Notes under the pieces: generated by a model
Database searches by the model: none
Seen by the model: only the letters and a program-made list of their open reading frames with translations
What the model was told of the DNA's origin: nothing
Part shown: in pieces, positions 22,545 through 33,465 of the stretch
How positions within the stretch are numbered: the stretch's first letter is position 1
Layout of the letters: every line of letters starts with the position of its first letter
Assembly: GCA_032622095.1 (NCBI GenBank)
Contig: CP136063.1
Location: 89,753,980-89,817,979, forward strand
Source: Siphonodentalium dalli
Taxonomy: Eukaryota > Mollusca > Scaphopoda > Gadilida > Siphonodentaliidae
DNA length: 64,000 nucleotides
Direction: 5' to 3'
Made by a program: the position numbers and the translations under genes

Positions 22545-22930
22545 CGGGAAATTATCTCCCTTGTGTGAATTCCAATCGGCTGACAAGGGAGATAATTATA
22601 TTTCCCGCCGAAATTAATTCTTCTCCAGTGCATGACCAGACACATGTGCCACAGGGCACGAAGTCAATAGCTTTAGCAATCGAAAAACAAGCTTTATGTT
22701 GGCAACTAGATTAATAAAATAAAGCATAAGAAATGTAATATAAGCGTACATATAATACATTTATAATCCGGCTACAACACGGTAAGGGCAAGTCAAGATC
22801 GTGTGGGAATCAACGATGAATTATTTTATTTACGAACTGGCTCCGCGTGAATATAGAGTTACTCCGCCTCTATCCGACCTGTGTCGATTCAAAACAATTT
22901 GAATTTGATACACGGTTTCTTATTTCCATT
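22545..22930 (+). repeat. 390-bp direct repeat, copy 2
   Basis: It is the partner of 21300-21705 at about 1.24 kb distance. It keeps the GGGAAATTATCTCCCTTG and CAAGGGAGATAATT hairpin. Confidence 0.75.
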
Positions 22931-23379
22931 TATTCGGACATTATTATGTGCCATGATTACTGAGAATAAACCACCCATTGGGGCTGGAAATATCCGAGGG
23001 CAAGAGGCAGCTTTTTCAGAAAAAAAAGCATAATTCAGATTCCCAAGGTAATCATAAATGCAAAACGTTGGTAGAAAATCGAAAAACTTTAAGCACATAA
23101 TTTGTAATTATTTTCAAGGATCAACTTCGTGATATTAACTACCAGAATTGGTGAAAATCCAAATTAAAACAATATGAACGTTTATTTTCTTCTCACTTAG
23201 AAGGGCAGTTTCTTTGTGCATACATATGTACTTTAATTACTTTCATAAAACACTAATTCAGATATCACACGCAGTACGCAAGGGGGGGGGGGGGTCTTGT
23301 TTCGCCGACCTTGATCTCAATATTCAACAATTCTTGGAATGCAGTTTGTGCTTGAAACAACTGGCAATCCTTGATAATT

Positions 23380-23713
23380 TATATCTATGTTTGTCTGTCC
23401 ACAAGAGAAATTAACGGGGGACCATATAGAGGACTTCAAGTGGTACAACAGGGATAACATTTTACGATAAAGATAATGATGCAGGTTAAAAGTTTCTACA
23501 GTGTCGGGCTTAGTAACAGAAAAAGGCAACACAATCGATAACAATTTCTTTGACTCCGATTTCCACCAAACTTATATACAATAATCTCCATGGTATAATG
23601 CGTCTACTGACGTGATTTATGACACAATTTGCGCCCTTCGAGTCTGGGATGGAGAGGGGGCACCAAAAAAATTGCCTCACAATATTTTCAATTGCCGATT
23701 ATCACCAAATTAA
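23380..23713 (+). repeat. Isolated unit related to the 16-18 kb tandem array
   Basis: GGGGGACCATATAGAGGACT, CCGATTTCCACCAAACTTAT and GGCACCAAAAAAATTG follow the order of the 275-bp units at 16.2-18.7 kb. Confidence 0.5.
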
Positions 23714-24170
23714 AGATGCATAATCCGAATTTTCGCTCCCAAATGACTATTTCTTTGGCTTCGGGTGAAACATATTTGATTCGAGTCGAGGAATTCACCC
23801 ATCAAAGCTCAGAGTGATCAGATATCGATTTTTGAAATTTATTATTTCTCGAAATGGATAATTATTTGTGGCCCAGAAAAGAGCCTTCAAACCGATGGTC
23901 TCGGATAAAATTGCATATGAAGATGGATAACTCTAAAATCAAGTGGTAATACAGGGGTAATACGGCCAAATTTCGTGATCGTACGTGATAATACGGCCAT
24001 ATTTCGTTGAACAACATGTTGATAAATAACACGTTTTGGGAAATTTTATACCATATAGTTGACAGCGGTTAGCATTATTTTGTTGTAATTAATCCATTCT
24101 GATAACAAAAGCGAATTTTAAAGAAATGTTGTTGTTGTTGTTGTTGTTGTTGTTGTAACTTGATGATATG
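23714..24170 (+). mobile_element. Kolobok-like MITE (AGATGCATAATC subfamily)
   Basis: TTAA precedes AGATGCATAATCCGA. The body has TTTGGCTTCGGGTGAAAC, two AATACGGCCAAATTTCGTG-type words and ends at a (GTT)n microsatellite (24128-24156); the right terminus is lost. Relatives are at 28545-28996, 38548-38983, 59862-60220 and 60866-60968. TTAA target with AGG/AGA ends suggests Kolobok; that is inference. Confidence 0.65.
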
Positions 24171-24227
24171 TCCATGCATGTTTTGTTGGATGTACATATT
24201 CATTATTTGGCAGATTATTTTATGTCA

Positions 24228-24503
24228 TTATCCACGGCTATATTTTTGGCTGTGCATGGGTTCCTTTAACAATTGAATGTCATTGTTCACTGCCGGGGCT
24301 TTGTTCCACATGTTTTGACCTGTAGAACACACCGGAGCAATCAAGAAACAATAGATTTGATAGCTTGACCAGCACCAAGCCAAGTAATCCATAGATATGA
24401 ATGCATGACACAGACAAAGGATTAGGTGGGTAACTACCAGAGCGGATACTGCCTTTGCAACCGGCTGGTACGGTACCATGCAGTTTATTGAAACGTTCGG
24501 CAT
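24228..24503 (-). CDS. Unrecognised 91-residue reading frame with two hydrophobic segments
   Basis: This - strand frame starts at an ATG in the context TATAGAATGCCG and has 91 codons. Residues about 17-55 contain two hydrophobic stretches (for example VSALVVTHLILCLCHAF) rich in Cys and Trp; the C-terminus is polar. It lies in sequence that does not match any repeat in this window, between two transposable elements. No family is recognised and no splice sites or poly(A) signal were confirmed. It may be a lineage-specific small membrane protein or a chance frame. Confidence 0.2.
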   Translation of the reverse strand: MPNVSINCMVPYQPVAKAVSALVVTHLILCLCHAFISMDYLAWCWSSYQIYCFLIAPVCSTGQNMWNKAPAVNNDIQLLKEPMHSQKYSRG

Positions 24504-24894
24504 TCTATATATTTAGGGCGGTGTTTCTCGCTGAGACCACAACTCCTCAAAATATTGTTGAAAGTGGAATGATTTGCCTGATTTGGTAAAACTTGTCACG
24601 ACATCTACTCTTTGTATAGTAGATCGGAAGTGCAATTCAGAAGACTCCGTTGGAATAAACTTCGCTTACTGATTAATAATGACAGTTTCTGACTGACTGA
24701 ACATGTTTGCACGAGTGAAGAAGTTTCAATTGGATTTGTGTTCACAAATTAACTGGGAAACAGGATCACACCATTGTGCGAAATAGTTCTCGGATTTTAT
24801 TGGCGTTTTTCAAACTTAAGGTATCAAATGATATATATAAATTTTAATTTATATATTTTGTGGGCTGACTACCGTAACGGTCAATATTTACAGA
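24504..24894. other. Unique sequence, nothing recognised
   Basis: There is no repeat, hairpin or coding signal that I can support. Confidence 0.3.
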
Positions 24895-25110
24895 ATGAGG
24901 TCCCCAGAGGTTGAATTTAGTGACACTACACCACACAGCGAGCTAGCATAACTAAATTCACCTTCTAGGGACCTCATTCTGCGTAGGCTTCATGATTAGT
25001 TTCTTTTGAACCTTCACCACAAAGATTTGTTTAAACTTTTTTAGTTTAGTTTGTCTACTATATCCCCAAATTGGCAGACGACACACTGCATAATCCATTT
25101 GCCCAATGGC
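24895..25110. repeat. Second copy of the GGTCCCCAGAG hairpin repeat
   Basis: AGAATGAGGTCCCCAGAGG pairs with CTAGGGACCTCATTCT. The downstream flank CCCCAAATTGGCAGACGACA is shared with 10560-10580. Confidence 0.65.
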
Positions 25111-26122
25111 CACATATACGCGACCGGCAATAAGTTTTCCACATCGACGTGTTTACCCCTTCCCCATAATTCTAAACAGAATATGCATGCTGATCCGAAC
25201 AGTCCACACAGAGCTCTCAAACATAAGCACATCATGATAACACTTTGTGCTAAAATTCCACTTCAACTTTTGTATATTAGATATGAGTTGTCTCTTCAAA
25301 TATATTTAATATATTCATATCCATTATATGTATTACCCAATCCATTGCTGTAATGATATATACTAATATAGACTATATTGTTAAATGCGTATATTGTACA
25401 TGTATACATATACACATTATATATTGCTGAAGGTGCTCATTTAAACGGTAATTTAACGGAGGACTGTCCCCTTTTAGGGACGAATTTTATACCAGCCCAT
25501 TGTTTGTGTATTGACCCCCCCTTCCAATCCATAACTTAACATGAAGACAGACACAAGTTCTGAACCACGTATAAACAACACAAGCAGGCATGCATTCGTG
25601 TCGTGCAACACTCACACTGGGACACGGTCCTGATCCGAACTCATCAATCAACTAAATATCTGAATTTGTCAAATTATCTTAATATTGTCACTCCTAAATT
25701 CCTAATTAGATATGACAAACACACCATGTAACTATATCTGTCATCAGAAAGACTCTGTCAAATTACTAATGTTTTATTACTGACTATTTACCGTTAAACA
25801 GAGATGTAAAAGATGACACATGGGGTCATCTGTTTTCAGGAAGCAGTACTAACAATTTCATACCACAGAGCCAAATGAAACACGATAACATACATTATTA
25901 TATTCACATATTAGAATATAGATATCCCCATAGCACCGGATACATGTATATAATGTATATATCCTTATGTTCTTTTGTAAATACTTCTTTCTCTGTACTT
26001 CTCGATGTTCATGCGAATTATGAGAATAAATCATCATCATCATCCATAATGTTACATATATCGGTTGTACACACAACCATAAATAGCAAGATTGAGTGAA
26101 TGGGCAACTCTGAAATAACAGC
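25111..26122. other. AT-rich stretch without recognisable gene
   Basis: It contains TA-rich microsatellite sequence (25340-25430), a short C run (25517-25522) and a CAT repeat at 26034-26045. No element ends were identified. Confidence 0.35.
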
Positions 26123-26126
26123 TTAA

Positions 26127-26397
26127 ACCCTTTCAGTGCCAAGTCCGATTTTTGTATCAACCCATACTTCCTTGATCATTTTTCAAATTTATTGATTATA
26201 ATAATGTGATACATTGATGGAAAGAGCTCTAACCTTGATCATTTTTCAAATTTATTGATTATATTAATGTGATACATTGATGGAAAGAGCTCAAATAGCT
26301 CTTTCCATCAATGTATCACATTAATATAATCAATAAATTTGAAAAATGATCAAGGATATATGGGTTGATACAAAAATCGGCATTGGCACTGAAAGGG
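26127..26397. mobile_element. piggyBac-like MITE with a different hairpin core
   Basis: It is flanked by TTAA (26123-26126, 26398-26401). The ends are ACCCTTTCAGTGCCAAGTCC and GGCATTGGCACTGAAAGGG. The shell word TTTTTGTATCAACCCATA is the same as in the 11747 and 52083 elements, but the core is unrelated: TTGATCATTTTTCAAATTTA occurs twice in tandem and once inverted. Confidence 0.8.
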
Positions 26398-26399
26398 TT

Positions 26400-26580
26400 A
26401 AACGCCGACCACCCAAATGGCTGTTCCGTGGGCAACAATGTGCACACGTTAAAGATCCCGATACCGTGGCGAATAAGTAACGGATTCGGCAAACAAAAAG
26501 TCCTAGACAAACTGGGCAAATTGGGCGATGGATCTACTCGATCCCAGATACAGATACAGATAGATTGAATTGAACATACA
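26400..26580 (+). repeat. Possible SINE fragment
   Basis: AACAATGTGCACACGTTAAA followed by GATCCCGATACC resembles a motif common in invertebrate SINE-like repeats, and it ends in a simple CAGATA-rich tail. Recognition is by memory only; no A/B box promoter could be confirmed. Confidence 0.3.
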
Positions 26581-27423
26581 ATACAAGAAAACCATAGTCA
26601 GAAATGGTAACGCGCTCAAGATCATATATTATATACCCATGCTTGTAATTATAGAATATAAAATATATTGGTTTCGCGAATGACCAACTCAGAATTCCGT
26701 TAAAATAACAATAACAACCAGCACCTAATTAACGAACCGGCGGCCGACTCGGCCGTCTCCGACCACAACCATCAGTGGGCTGCAGAACGAAACATATCTA
26801 TAAAAGTTGAAATATAAGACTTACAAATTATCTTTTAAATTTCTTTTATTGGTAATTGACATAGCTTGTCACAAACCAAAAATCAACATTATTGACTTAA
26901 TACTGTAAAGGACAATAAACGAAATTGAAATTCCCAACAACACCTTTTACCGGACTCGGCATCCTGGTCGCGCAGTTCGACTTTTAAACCGAAAAAAAAA
27001 CAATTATCTGTACATAAGATGCACATCGGACCACAGCTATCAAGAATTTGCAGAACAGTATACACGCGGCGCGCGCTAATAATGCTGTCACATTAATTTT
27101 GTTTTATATTACAGACTTCCCAGCGACTACATATACCGACTGTTAGGTCTATACAAACGGATTATGTATACGCTGAATATGAATCGTGGATCGCGACTGC
27201 GGCAATGCCTTAGTGTGAGTTTACTTACATAACCCGTATGTTACACTAATTGTATCATGTTCCGTTATTGGTCAACTGCCAACTGGGTCATGCGTTTCAT
27301 ATCTCAATAAAACACGCCTTAAACGAACCGATGTCACACCTTGTTGACCTAGATGAATAAAAGCGATTGGGCGTGTTTTCTAAGTGCGCAGTCACATATA
27401 TAATACGCGAGATAACTGAGTCG
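26581..27423. other. Unique sequence with no supported gene
   Basis: AACTCAGAATTCCGTTAAAA (26688) echoes the arm of the perfect inverted repeat at 32748-32860. Nothing else was recognised. Confidence 0.35.
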
Positions 27424-27542
27424 CTACAGGTCAAAGTTCACTGAGTCGCTACAGGTCAAAGTTCCGGAGTAGCATTCCATATAATAATTCATAATTTTTC
27501 AAAACTCCATATATGGAATGCTACTCCAGAACTTTGACCTAC
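27424..27542. repeat. Inverted repeat with duplicated left flank
   Basis: AGGTCAAAGTTCCGGAGTAG and GCATTCCATAT pair with ATATGGAATGC and TACTCCAGAACTTTGACCT. ACTGAGTCGCTACAGGTCAAAG is present twice in tandem at the left side (27418 and 27440). Confidence 0.65.
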
Positions 27543-27998
27543 GTGGCACTGAATGCGCTGAACGGGGCTGGATGGATCCAAGCTGGTAGCGACACAGTGA
27601 TCTCGCTTATATAATCGATCGATAATTCACAGGTATGGAATATTGGGCTTACCTTCCAGTCCTGCGTGGTGTATTTCTCCAACTCCAGACATATTTAATA
27701 AAAACAAACATTCAGCTGTCTTTGAAGAAATTAATAAGGCTAAATATAAAAAAAATAGTGTAGCTTTGTGTATTTTATTGAACGGTATAGCACTGTGGCA
27801 GTATATACGAGCACATTTACCATGGAGCGTGTCGTGGTTCATATGTATACATGTCACATTGTGCCCAACGGCCACTTCGATATACTTATCAATAAAACAT
27901 ATTCATTTAAAATTTATGTTCATAAATGTATTTATATTCATATAATCCGCAGATGGTACTGAAAAACTGTGCACGGCTTATAAATAATGTTTTTTGTA

Positions 27999-29696
27999 CA
28001 CTCTAAGAAATATTTGGAATAAAATGGTTTCCATCGGTTCTGTATCTTGTCCCGTGTGTGGAACCGATGTAGAGAAGCACAGCACGGTTCTGACACGAGG
28101 ACCAATTGGAACCAACAAAGAACCATATAGAACCAGAAACAAGAAAATGGAACAAAATAGTTCCTTTGGGTTCCCCATTTAATTCACCAAATGCCTTCTG
28201 GGAAACAAATATGTGCCGTGATAATATGCTATATAGTTGTAAGGAAGTTTGATGTGTCGTTGTTTGGAATGTTCTATTTTAAAACGGCTGCTCGTTTGAT
28301 CCAGCGATCTGACCTCTTCAACTCGACGTGATACTTCGCGCAGATCAATTTACTGCAGCGATAACATGTATATACACATGTATCACACGATATTGGTTCA
28401 CTGGAGTCTAAATATGACTGGAAAATAGACTCGGCATTTGTGCATTGATATTTCAAAGGAATGACGTTTGATCCAGTCTTCCCAAAGTCATCTTAACCCA
28501 AAACGCGTAAACCGATTAATTTTTTTTTAGACTAAGTCATTTAAAGGTACTCAATCCGATTAAACACCCATCAATTACTATTTCTTTGGCTTCGGGGGTA
28601 AAACGTATTTGATTCGAGTCGAGGAACCTACCAATCAAATCTCCGAGTGATCATATATCGATTTTGGAAGTTTGTTATTTCAACTGTTTCTGGCCCAGAA
28701 ACACGCACTCAAATGGGTGGTCTCGGTCAAAATTGCGGATGAAGATGTATAACTCTAAAAACAAGTGGTAATACGGCCAAATTTCGTGAATACTCAAGTG
28801 ACAATACGCCGAATACGGCCATATTTCGTTGAACAAACTGTTGATAAATAACACGTTTTGGGAAATTTGATACAATAGTTGACAGTGGTTAGCATTATTT
28901 TGTTGCAATAAATCTAGTATGATAACTAAAGCGTATCTTGAATAAATGTTGTTGTATCTTGGTGATATAGGGACCATTGAATCGGATTGACTACCTTTAA
29001 GCTAGGTCATGTTGCCACACGAACCTTCCAACTCGAACCAAAGAAGAGTGGAACCAAAGTGCTTTGTTCTATGTTGGTATTTGGTTCCCTGGGGAACTTT
29101 TCTCTTGGAGTTAAAATGTTCTGGACATTAAAATTTGGTTCTGGGTGAAGAACCAAGCAGCGAATAAAATGATTCTTCATTCGGAACCAATGGTTCTTGA
29201 CAGCAATTTGGTTCTTGGTGGAGAACCAAGAGATATCAAATGATTCTTAATAAGGAACCACAGCTCAGAACCAATTCAGAATCAGTAGGTTCTCCTGTCA
29301 ATTGTTTTGTACTGCATTGAAACATACATGAAACCAAACGATGAATGGTTATCGGCCACTGTTTCCACATATTCTTTACCCTACAAAGAGAAGTCCATAG
29401 TGAGCACCGCAAATTTTCAGTACAAATTGCGAAAAGGTTGAATATGAAAAATGGCGGCTTTCACGCTTATACGCGCCTTTCGCATGCGTTTTAGAGCGCT
29501 CACCTTCATTCAGGAACTGTAACTCTATTCTTGTGGCAGTTATGTGTTTTTTTTATGCTTGGAGAACCAATGTGCGTATGGAAACACGAATAGAGAATCA
29601 AATTTCTGGGTTGGTTCTCTAAATTTGATTTTCTGTTGGTTCTGAAGGATAAAATCGTTGTGAAGAATCATTTGATTCTGAATATTTCGGAGAGTG
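27999..29696. mobile_element. TA-flanked DNA transposon with GGTTCT-rich body
   Basis: The ends CACTCTAAGAAATATTTGGA and its near complement (AATATTTCGGAGAGTG) form TIRs of about 30 bp, flanked by TA (27997-27998, 29697-29698). The body is crowded with GGTTCT/AGAACC words in both orientations, like subterminal transposase-binding repeats. A TTAA element (28545-28996) is nested in it. No transposase frame is visible. The superfamily is unassigned. Confidence 0.65.
28545..28996 (-). mobile_element. Kolobok-like MITE nested in the TA element, full length
   Basis: The exact TTAA at 28541-28544 and 28997-29000 bounds AGGTACTCAATCCGAT and ATCGGATTGACTACCT. The body matches the 23714, 38548 and 59862 copies (TTTGGCTTCGGG, AATACGGCCAAATTTCGTGA). 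It must be younger than its host element. Confidence 0.75.
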
Positions 29697-29955
29697 TATA
29701 TATGCTCACGTAACACGGGCGATGATGTACCTTCATACGATGACTTTGAATTTCGTTACACCGTCTTTTTATCGGACGAAGAGCATCAGAGAGTAATTTT
29801 GACACTTGTCCGACAAGCGAACTATCGCCTGGGATAAAGTCTTTTACACATGTGCATGCCCAACTTCAGAAATTACTTAGCGTTATAAAGTCTATTGTGA
29901 TATATTTGAATTCACCGTGAAATCGTTACAGACCTCATAACCAGGAGTGTATTGC
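29697..29955 (+). promoter_or_regulatory. Putative 5' region of the HtrL-like gene
   Basis: This is the 259-bp gap between the TA element and the start codon at 29956. It holds the TATA-like word GTTATAAAGTC at about 29881 and an in-frame stop at 29938-29940, so the open frame cannot extend upstream without splicing. TTATTTTTCAG at 29960-29970 could alternatively be a 3' splice site, in which case the true start is further upstream. Confidence 0.3.
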
Positions 29956-30112
29956 ATGGTTATTTTTCAGCGTACGTTGACCCCGGCCTGTGCCATAAAG
30001 TCCTTCTTCACCAACCTTGACCTTTACAAGAAGCTGGTGATTGGCCTCATTGTTTTCTTAATTGCCGTGCTCATGTGGCCGCTCATTCCAAATCTTCGCC
30101 CCAAACTTCAAG
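29956..30112 (+). CDS. HtrL/YibB-like type II membrane protein, exon 1 (signal anchor)
   Basis: It encodes residues 1-52. After a short cytoplasmic N-terminus (about 26 residues) comes a hydrophobic anchor, LVIGLIVFLIAVLMWPLI, then NLRPKLQ and the donor AAG|GTGAGT at 30112/30113, leaving one base of the next codon. The ATG at 29956 is the first after an in-frame stop. A single N-terminal anchor before a lumenal domain is usual for Golgi type II enzymes. The match of phase with exons 2 and 3 is the main support for joining them. The start is less certain because TTTTTCAG at 29963-29970 could be an acceptor. Confidence 0.6.
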
Positions 30113-30209
30113 GTGAGTATTATTATATGTGTCGTAACCTGAGTTACAGTATATATATAGTGGACACTTTTCGCATAATGAACTACCGTAGTACTGATAA
30201 GAATTACGA

Positions 30210-30610
30210 ATAGGGTACCATTGTTGTTGTTGTTGTTGTTGGACGATATAGATAAATATGATGATATGCCTATATAGTTCTGGTGACGATGATGCTGCTG
30301 CTGATGATGATGATGCTGATGATAATGCTGATTATTATGATGTTGATGATGATGAAGATGATAACGACGACGATGATAATAATGATGATAATTATGATAA
30401 AGATTATTATGCTTAAGACGATGTAGGCAATTATGACAATATGACCATAGAGTGCTGCTGATGATGATAATGACCGTGATATTGATGATGGTAATGTTGA
30501 TGTTATAATAAAGATGATGATGATGATTAATACGACGTAGACGATGACGCCACTGATGTCGATGATACTACCAATAGGGACGACGACGATGGAAATGATG
30601 ATGGGTGATG
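30210..30610 (+). repeat. GAT/GTT microsatellite region in intron 1
   Basis: A (GTT)n run at 30221-30240 is followed by about 330 bp of imperfect GATGAT repeats with scattered CTG and AAT variants. It lies in intron 1 of the HtrL-like gene. Confidence 0.8.
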
Positions 30611-31359
30611 CTTATATTTTTGTTGTTTTCTGTTTATTGAGTTAATTTAGCCATATTATTTATCCAATTCTCATCTCATGTTGCACATATTGTGTCTGAG
30701 TAAATAAACTATTACGTTATGTTTATTACGTCTGTAGAATTTGTGTTCTTTTTATTAGTTGTGGTTTTTTTTTTCTACATCTATATCCGCAGTTACGATT
30801 ACGTTTTCGAGAAACCAGGCATTCACACGAGCTTTGGTTTAAACAATATTTTATTTGAACTAACTGAACAGAACATAATTACAAACAATAAATACATAAC
30901 ATATAATCTTAAAGTGTTCAAACGAGGATTGGGCAACAAGCTTGGGGGCTTTTGTTAAGTCCTATCCTCAGTAAATAAATGTTACCCCAATAGATACCAT
31001 TGGGGTATAGCAGACGGGTTTGGTTCTGTATGGTCCGAATAATAAAGTTTATAGATGAAGGGATAGGAAAGAGAACGGGAAAGGGAGTGCAGGTAGTAGT
31101 TGAAAAGGGGGTAGATAAACTTACCATTAACATCAGGATAAGATATGTCACGGAGAAATAAGAGAGGATTTTATCATGTTAAATTGATCACCATTTATTG
31201 TCACAAGCCAATGAAGAATCTAAATTCAAAACAAATTTGATCACGCTACGACCCAATTGGAGAGAATTTGAAAACAGCGGGTTATCAGAATTATTTCCAT
31301 TCCATTTGCAGGCAATCATCGAGTCTACCACTGACAATGACCTGTAAACAACATATTAA

Positions 31360-31760
31360 AGGGATACTGTACACTAAATCCGGCCATTTATGGGACATCT
31401 CCTTTTATACTCAACAGAATATATGCAACAAATGAATGAATTTGAGCCATGGATTAGTGCAAAACACACTTATGTGCTTTATGACTGACTCAAACAAAAT
31501 GGTAATTATAATGAAAATGATTAAATGGCTGGAGTCATAAATTCATTTTCATTATATTAAATTACCATGTTGTTTGCATCATTCATAGAGCATGAAAAAA
31601 ATAACATGTTTTATTTAATAGATAATTCTAACACGCAGATGAAAATGGGAAACATATCTATATCTGATCATTTCGGCGAGCAAGACTATATGAAATATTC
31701 CATTCGATATTCGATTCGTTTTCAGAGAGCTATTCGGTTCGAAATACGATTCGACCAAAA
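31360..31760. mobile_element. Left part of a Kolobok-like element (AGGGATACTG family)
   Basis: TTAA at 31356-31359 is followed by AGGGATACTGTACACTAAAT. The internal GGCTGGAGTCATAAATTCAT, with an inverted ATAATGAAAATGATTAAATG arm, parallels GGCTGGAGCCATAAATTAAA in the complete element at 51429-51977. The right end was not found. Confidence 0.5.
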
Positions 31761-31789
31761 ACCCACTATTCACAGGGGCCAACAATACA

Positions 31790-32060
31790 CCCTACACAAA
31801 ATGGCTGCCATCCAGAGGGTTGCAAATAAACTTGGTATTTATCAAACCCTTTACCGATTTCGGTCAAACAATGTGTGTTGCACGGCGGGCCCCAACATAC
31901 ACTTGCAATACCAGTACCCCGGTCCCCACCCGATGGTTGGATCGAGGTCGGGTGTGTGGATTGTAAGAGAAATAGCATGGGTCCCATATTTTCACCAGTC
32001 TGGACGGCGGCCATTTTGGATCGGGTGTGCCATTTTTGGATAGGATCAAATTTTGTCAGG
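31790..32060. repeat. Dispersed GGCGGCCATTTTGGA repeat in intron 1
   Basis: AAATAGCATGGGTCCCATAT and GGCGGCCATTTTGGATCGGG recur as a tandem array at 42385-42760. The 158-codon + strand frame ending here runs through this repeat and is not considered coding. Confidence 0.6.
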
Positions 32061-32107
32061 ACAAGCTGTTGTGATATTAATTGATACTGTTCGCTGTTAT
32101 TTTTCAG

Positions 32108-32172
32108 CATTCACACGACAATATAACTTGATGTTGAAGATTCATAATCAAGACGTCCCGGTTGTGAACACC
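32108..32172 (+). CDS. HtrL/YibB-like protein, exon 2 (stem)
   Basis: The acceptor TTATTTTTCAG ends at 32107 and the donor ACC|GTAAGT is at 32172/32173. The 65-nt exon completes the split codon from exon 1 and adds 21 codons (FTRQYNLMLKIHNQDVPVVN and T), ending in phase 0. This is a short hydrophilic stem between the membrane anchor and the catalytic-like domain. It is too short to be recognised alone; its support is the two good splice sites and phase agreement on both sides. Confidence 0.6.
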
Positions 32173-32225
32173 GTAAGTTTTATAGGCCCTCGTAACTTTC
32201 AGTGCACAAAATAAGCCTGCTACTT

Positions 32226-32268
32226 TATCCATGTGTGGCATTCCGGTGAACAGAATGTAATTATTAAC
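32226..32268 (+). repeat. Direct repeat in intron 2, left copy
   Basis: TTTATCCATGTGTGGCATTC and GAACAGAATGTAATTATTA recur at 32946-32988 with one mismatch. The 680 bp between them, including the 54-bp palindrome, may be an insertion or one unit of a tandem duplication. Confidence 0.7.
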
Positions 32269-32747
32269 GCCACCGGTGTATACTGTTGGGCAATTTTTAG
32301 AAATCTGTGGACCTGTGTAGATAATTGTTTTTTCCGGTTATTTTGGGACGCGTTAAAGTTGTACTGCGACCCCGAGTCCGGTAAAAGCTGTAGTTGGAAT
32401 GTCCAAGTTCGTGAAATTTCTATTGACTATGCCGATGATTTGAGAAGCTTGATTGTTTTAGGATATTGTGGAAAGGCTAATCTGGCCGTGTCAAATTGAC
32501 CTATAGCGATGGGATATCTCGCAGGATAACACATTTCGGGTTTTCGTGGGGTGTGTATTCGCTGGATGTCTTATAGTTGCAGTATGTAACAAAATTATGA
32601 CCGCGTTAATTGCTTTCGACGTTTAGGTATGAACAATGGCTGGGCCATGTACTCTTGGCGGGAACACAATACCTCCGATTGTTTATCCGCATTTAGAAGC
32701 TTCCTGGTGTGGTGAATGAGAAACTTGCAGTAATAAGCCGTAGTTTT

Positions 32748-32860
32748 TTGTAATAATTTGAAGGATTAGTTGTTTTAACGGAATTCTGAGGCGGTGTATT
32801 CTACATGAATACACCGCCTCAGAATTCCGTTAAAACAACTAATCCTTCAAATTATTACAA
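32748..32860. repeat. Perfect 54-bp inverted repeat with 5-nt loop
   Basis: The left arm 32748-32801 (starting TTGTAATAATTTGAAGGATT) and the right arm 32807-32860 are exact complements with loop TACAT. Transcribed from either strand it would give a 54-bp duplex. It lies in intron 2 of the HtrL-like gene. No flanking target duplication was identified. Confidence 0.9.
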
Positions 32861-32945
32861 TACAATATATTTTATATTATAATTTATATGTATGGCTAAT
32901 AATATGATCTTGGTGGCGTTACTATTTCTGACTATAGTTTTCTTG

Positions 32946-32988
32946 TTTATCCATGTGTGGCATTCCGCTGAACAGAATGTAATTATTA
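32946..32988 (+). repeat. Direct repeat in intron 2, right copy
   Basis: It is the partner of 32226-32268. Confidence 0.7.
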
Positions 32989-33008
32989 TACTAATGTCAT
33001 GCGGGGCC

Positions 33009-33070
33009 AGGAACCTACGTCACTAAATGTAATACCCAAACCGTCGCTTCGGTCGTTCGGACAGCTGCTA
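33009..33070 (+). repeat. Short dispersed repeat, also at 52.0 kb
   Basis: CTACGTCACTA, AACCGTCGCTTC and CGTTCGG occur in the same order at 52011-52051. Confidence 0.45.
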
Positions 33071-33177
33071 TCTCGCGGTGGGGAATCACGTGGCTTCGAG
33101 GTTGTGAGTGCCACGCATACAAAGTGGCCAGGCTAGTGCAAACGCACAAAAAACATAATATATGAGGAACTGACACA

Positions 33178-33465
33178 AAACATAGCATTTTGACTGTTAC
33201 GAGCATATGCTAGTTTATTTTTGAAACAAGTTGGTGCCTTATTTGTTCTGAAATACTTAATGGTTTTCTATAACATTCTGACTAAAGTTGCCAAGGTGCG
33301 TGGCATACACCATTCCATACATCTTGGAGAAACCTTCGACTGACAACTTTGGTCAGAATGTTAGAGCAAACAAATGTGAATTTCGATGTAAATGAGATAT
33401 CAACTTGTTTGAAAAAATAGTATAGCATCTGCTCGTAGCTGTCAAAATAACATGTAATATGTCAT
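33178..33465. repeat. Imperfect inverted repeat in intron 2
   Basis: TTTTGACTGTTACGAGCATA, GAAACAAGTTGG and ACATTCTGACTAAAGTTG on the left pair with the reversed forms ACTTTGGTCAGAATGTT, CAACTTGTTTGAAAA and GCTCGTAGCTGTCAAAA on the right. Identity is moderate. Confidence 0.6.

Noticed and set aside
31567-32043. 158-codon + strand frame just upstream of HtrL exon 2.
   Set aside because: It runs from a transposon fragment into the GGCGGCCATTTTGGA repeat, overlaps equally long - strand frames and shows no domain; the exon that follows is in better splice context.
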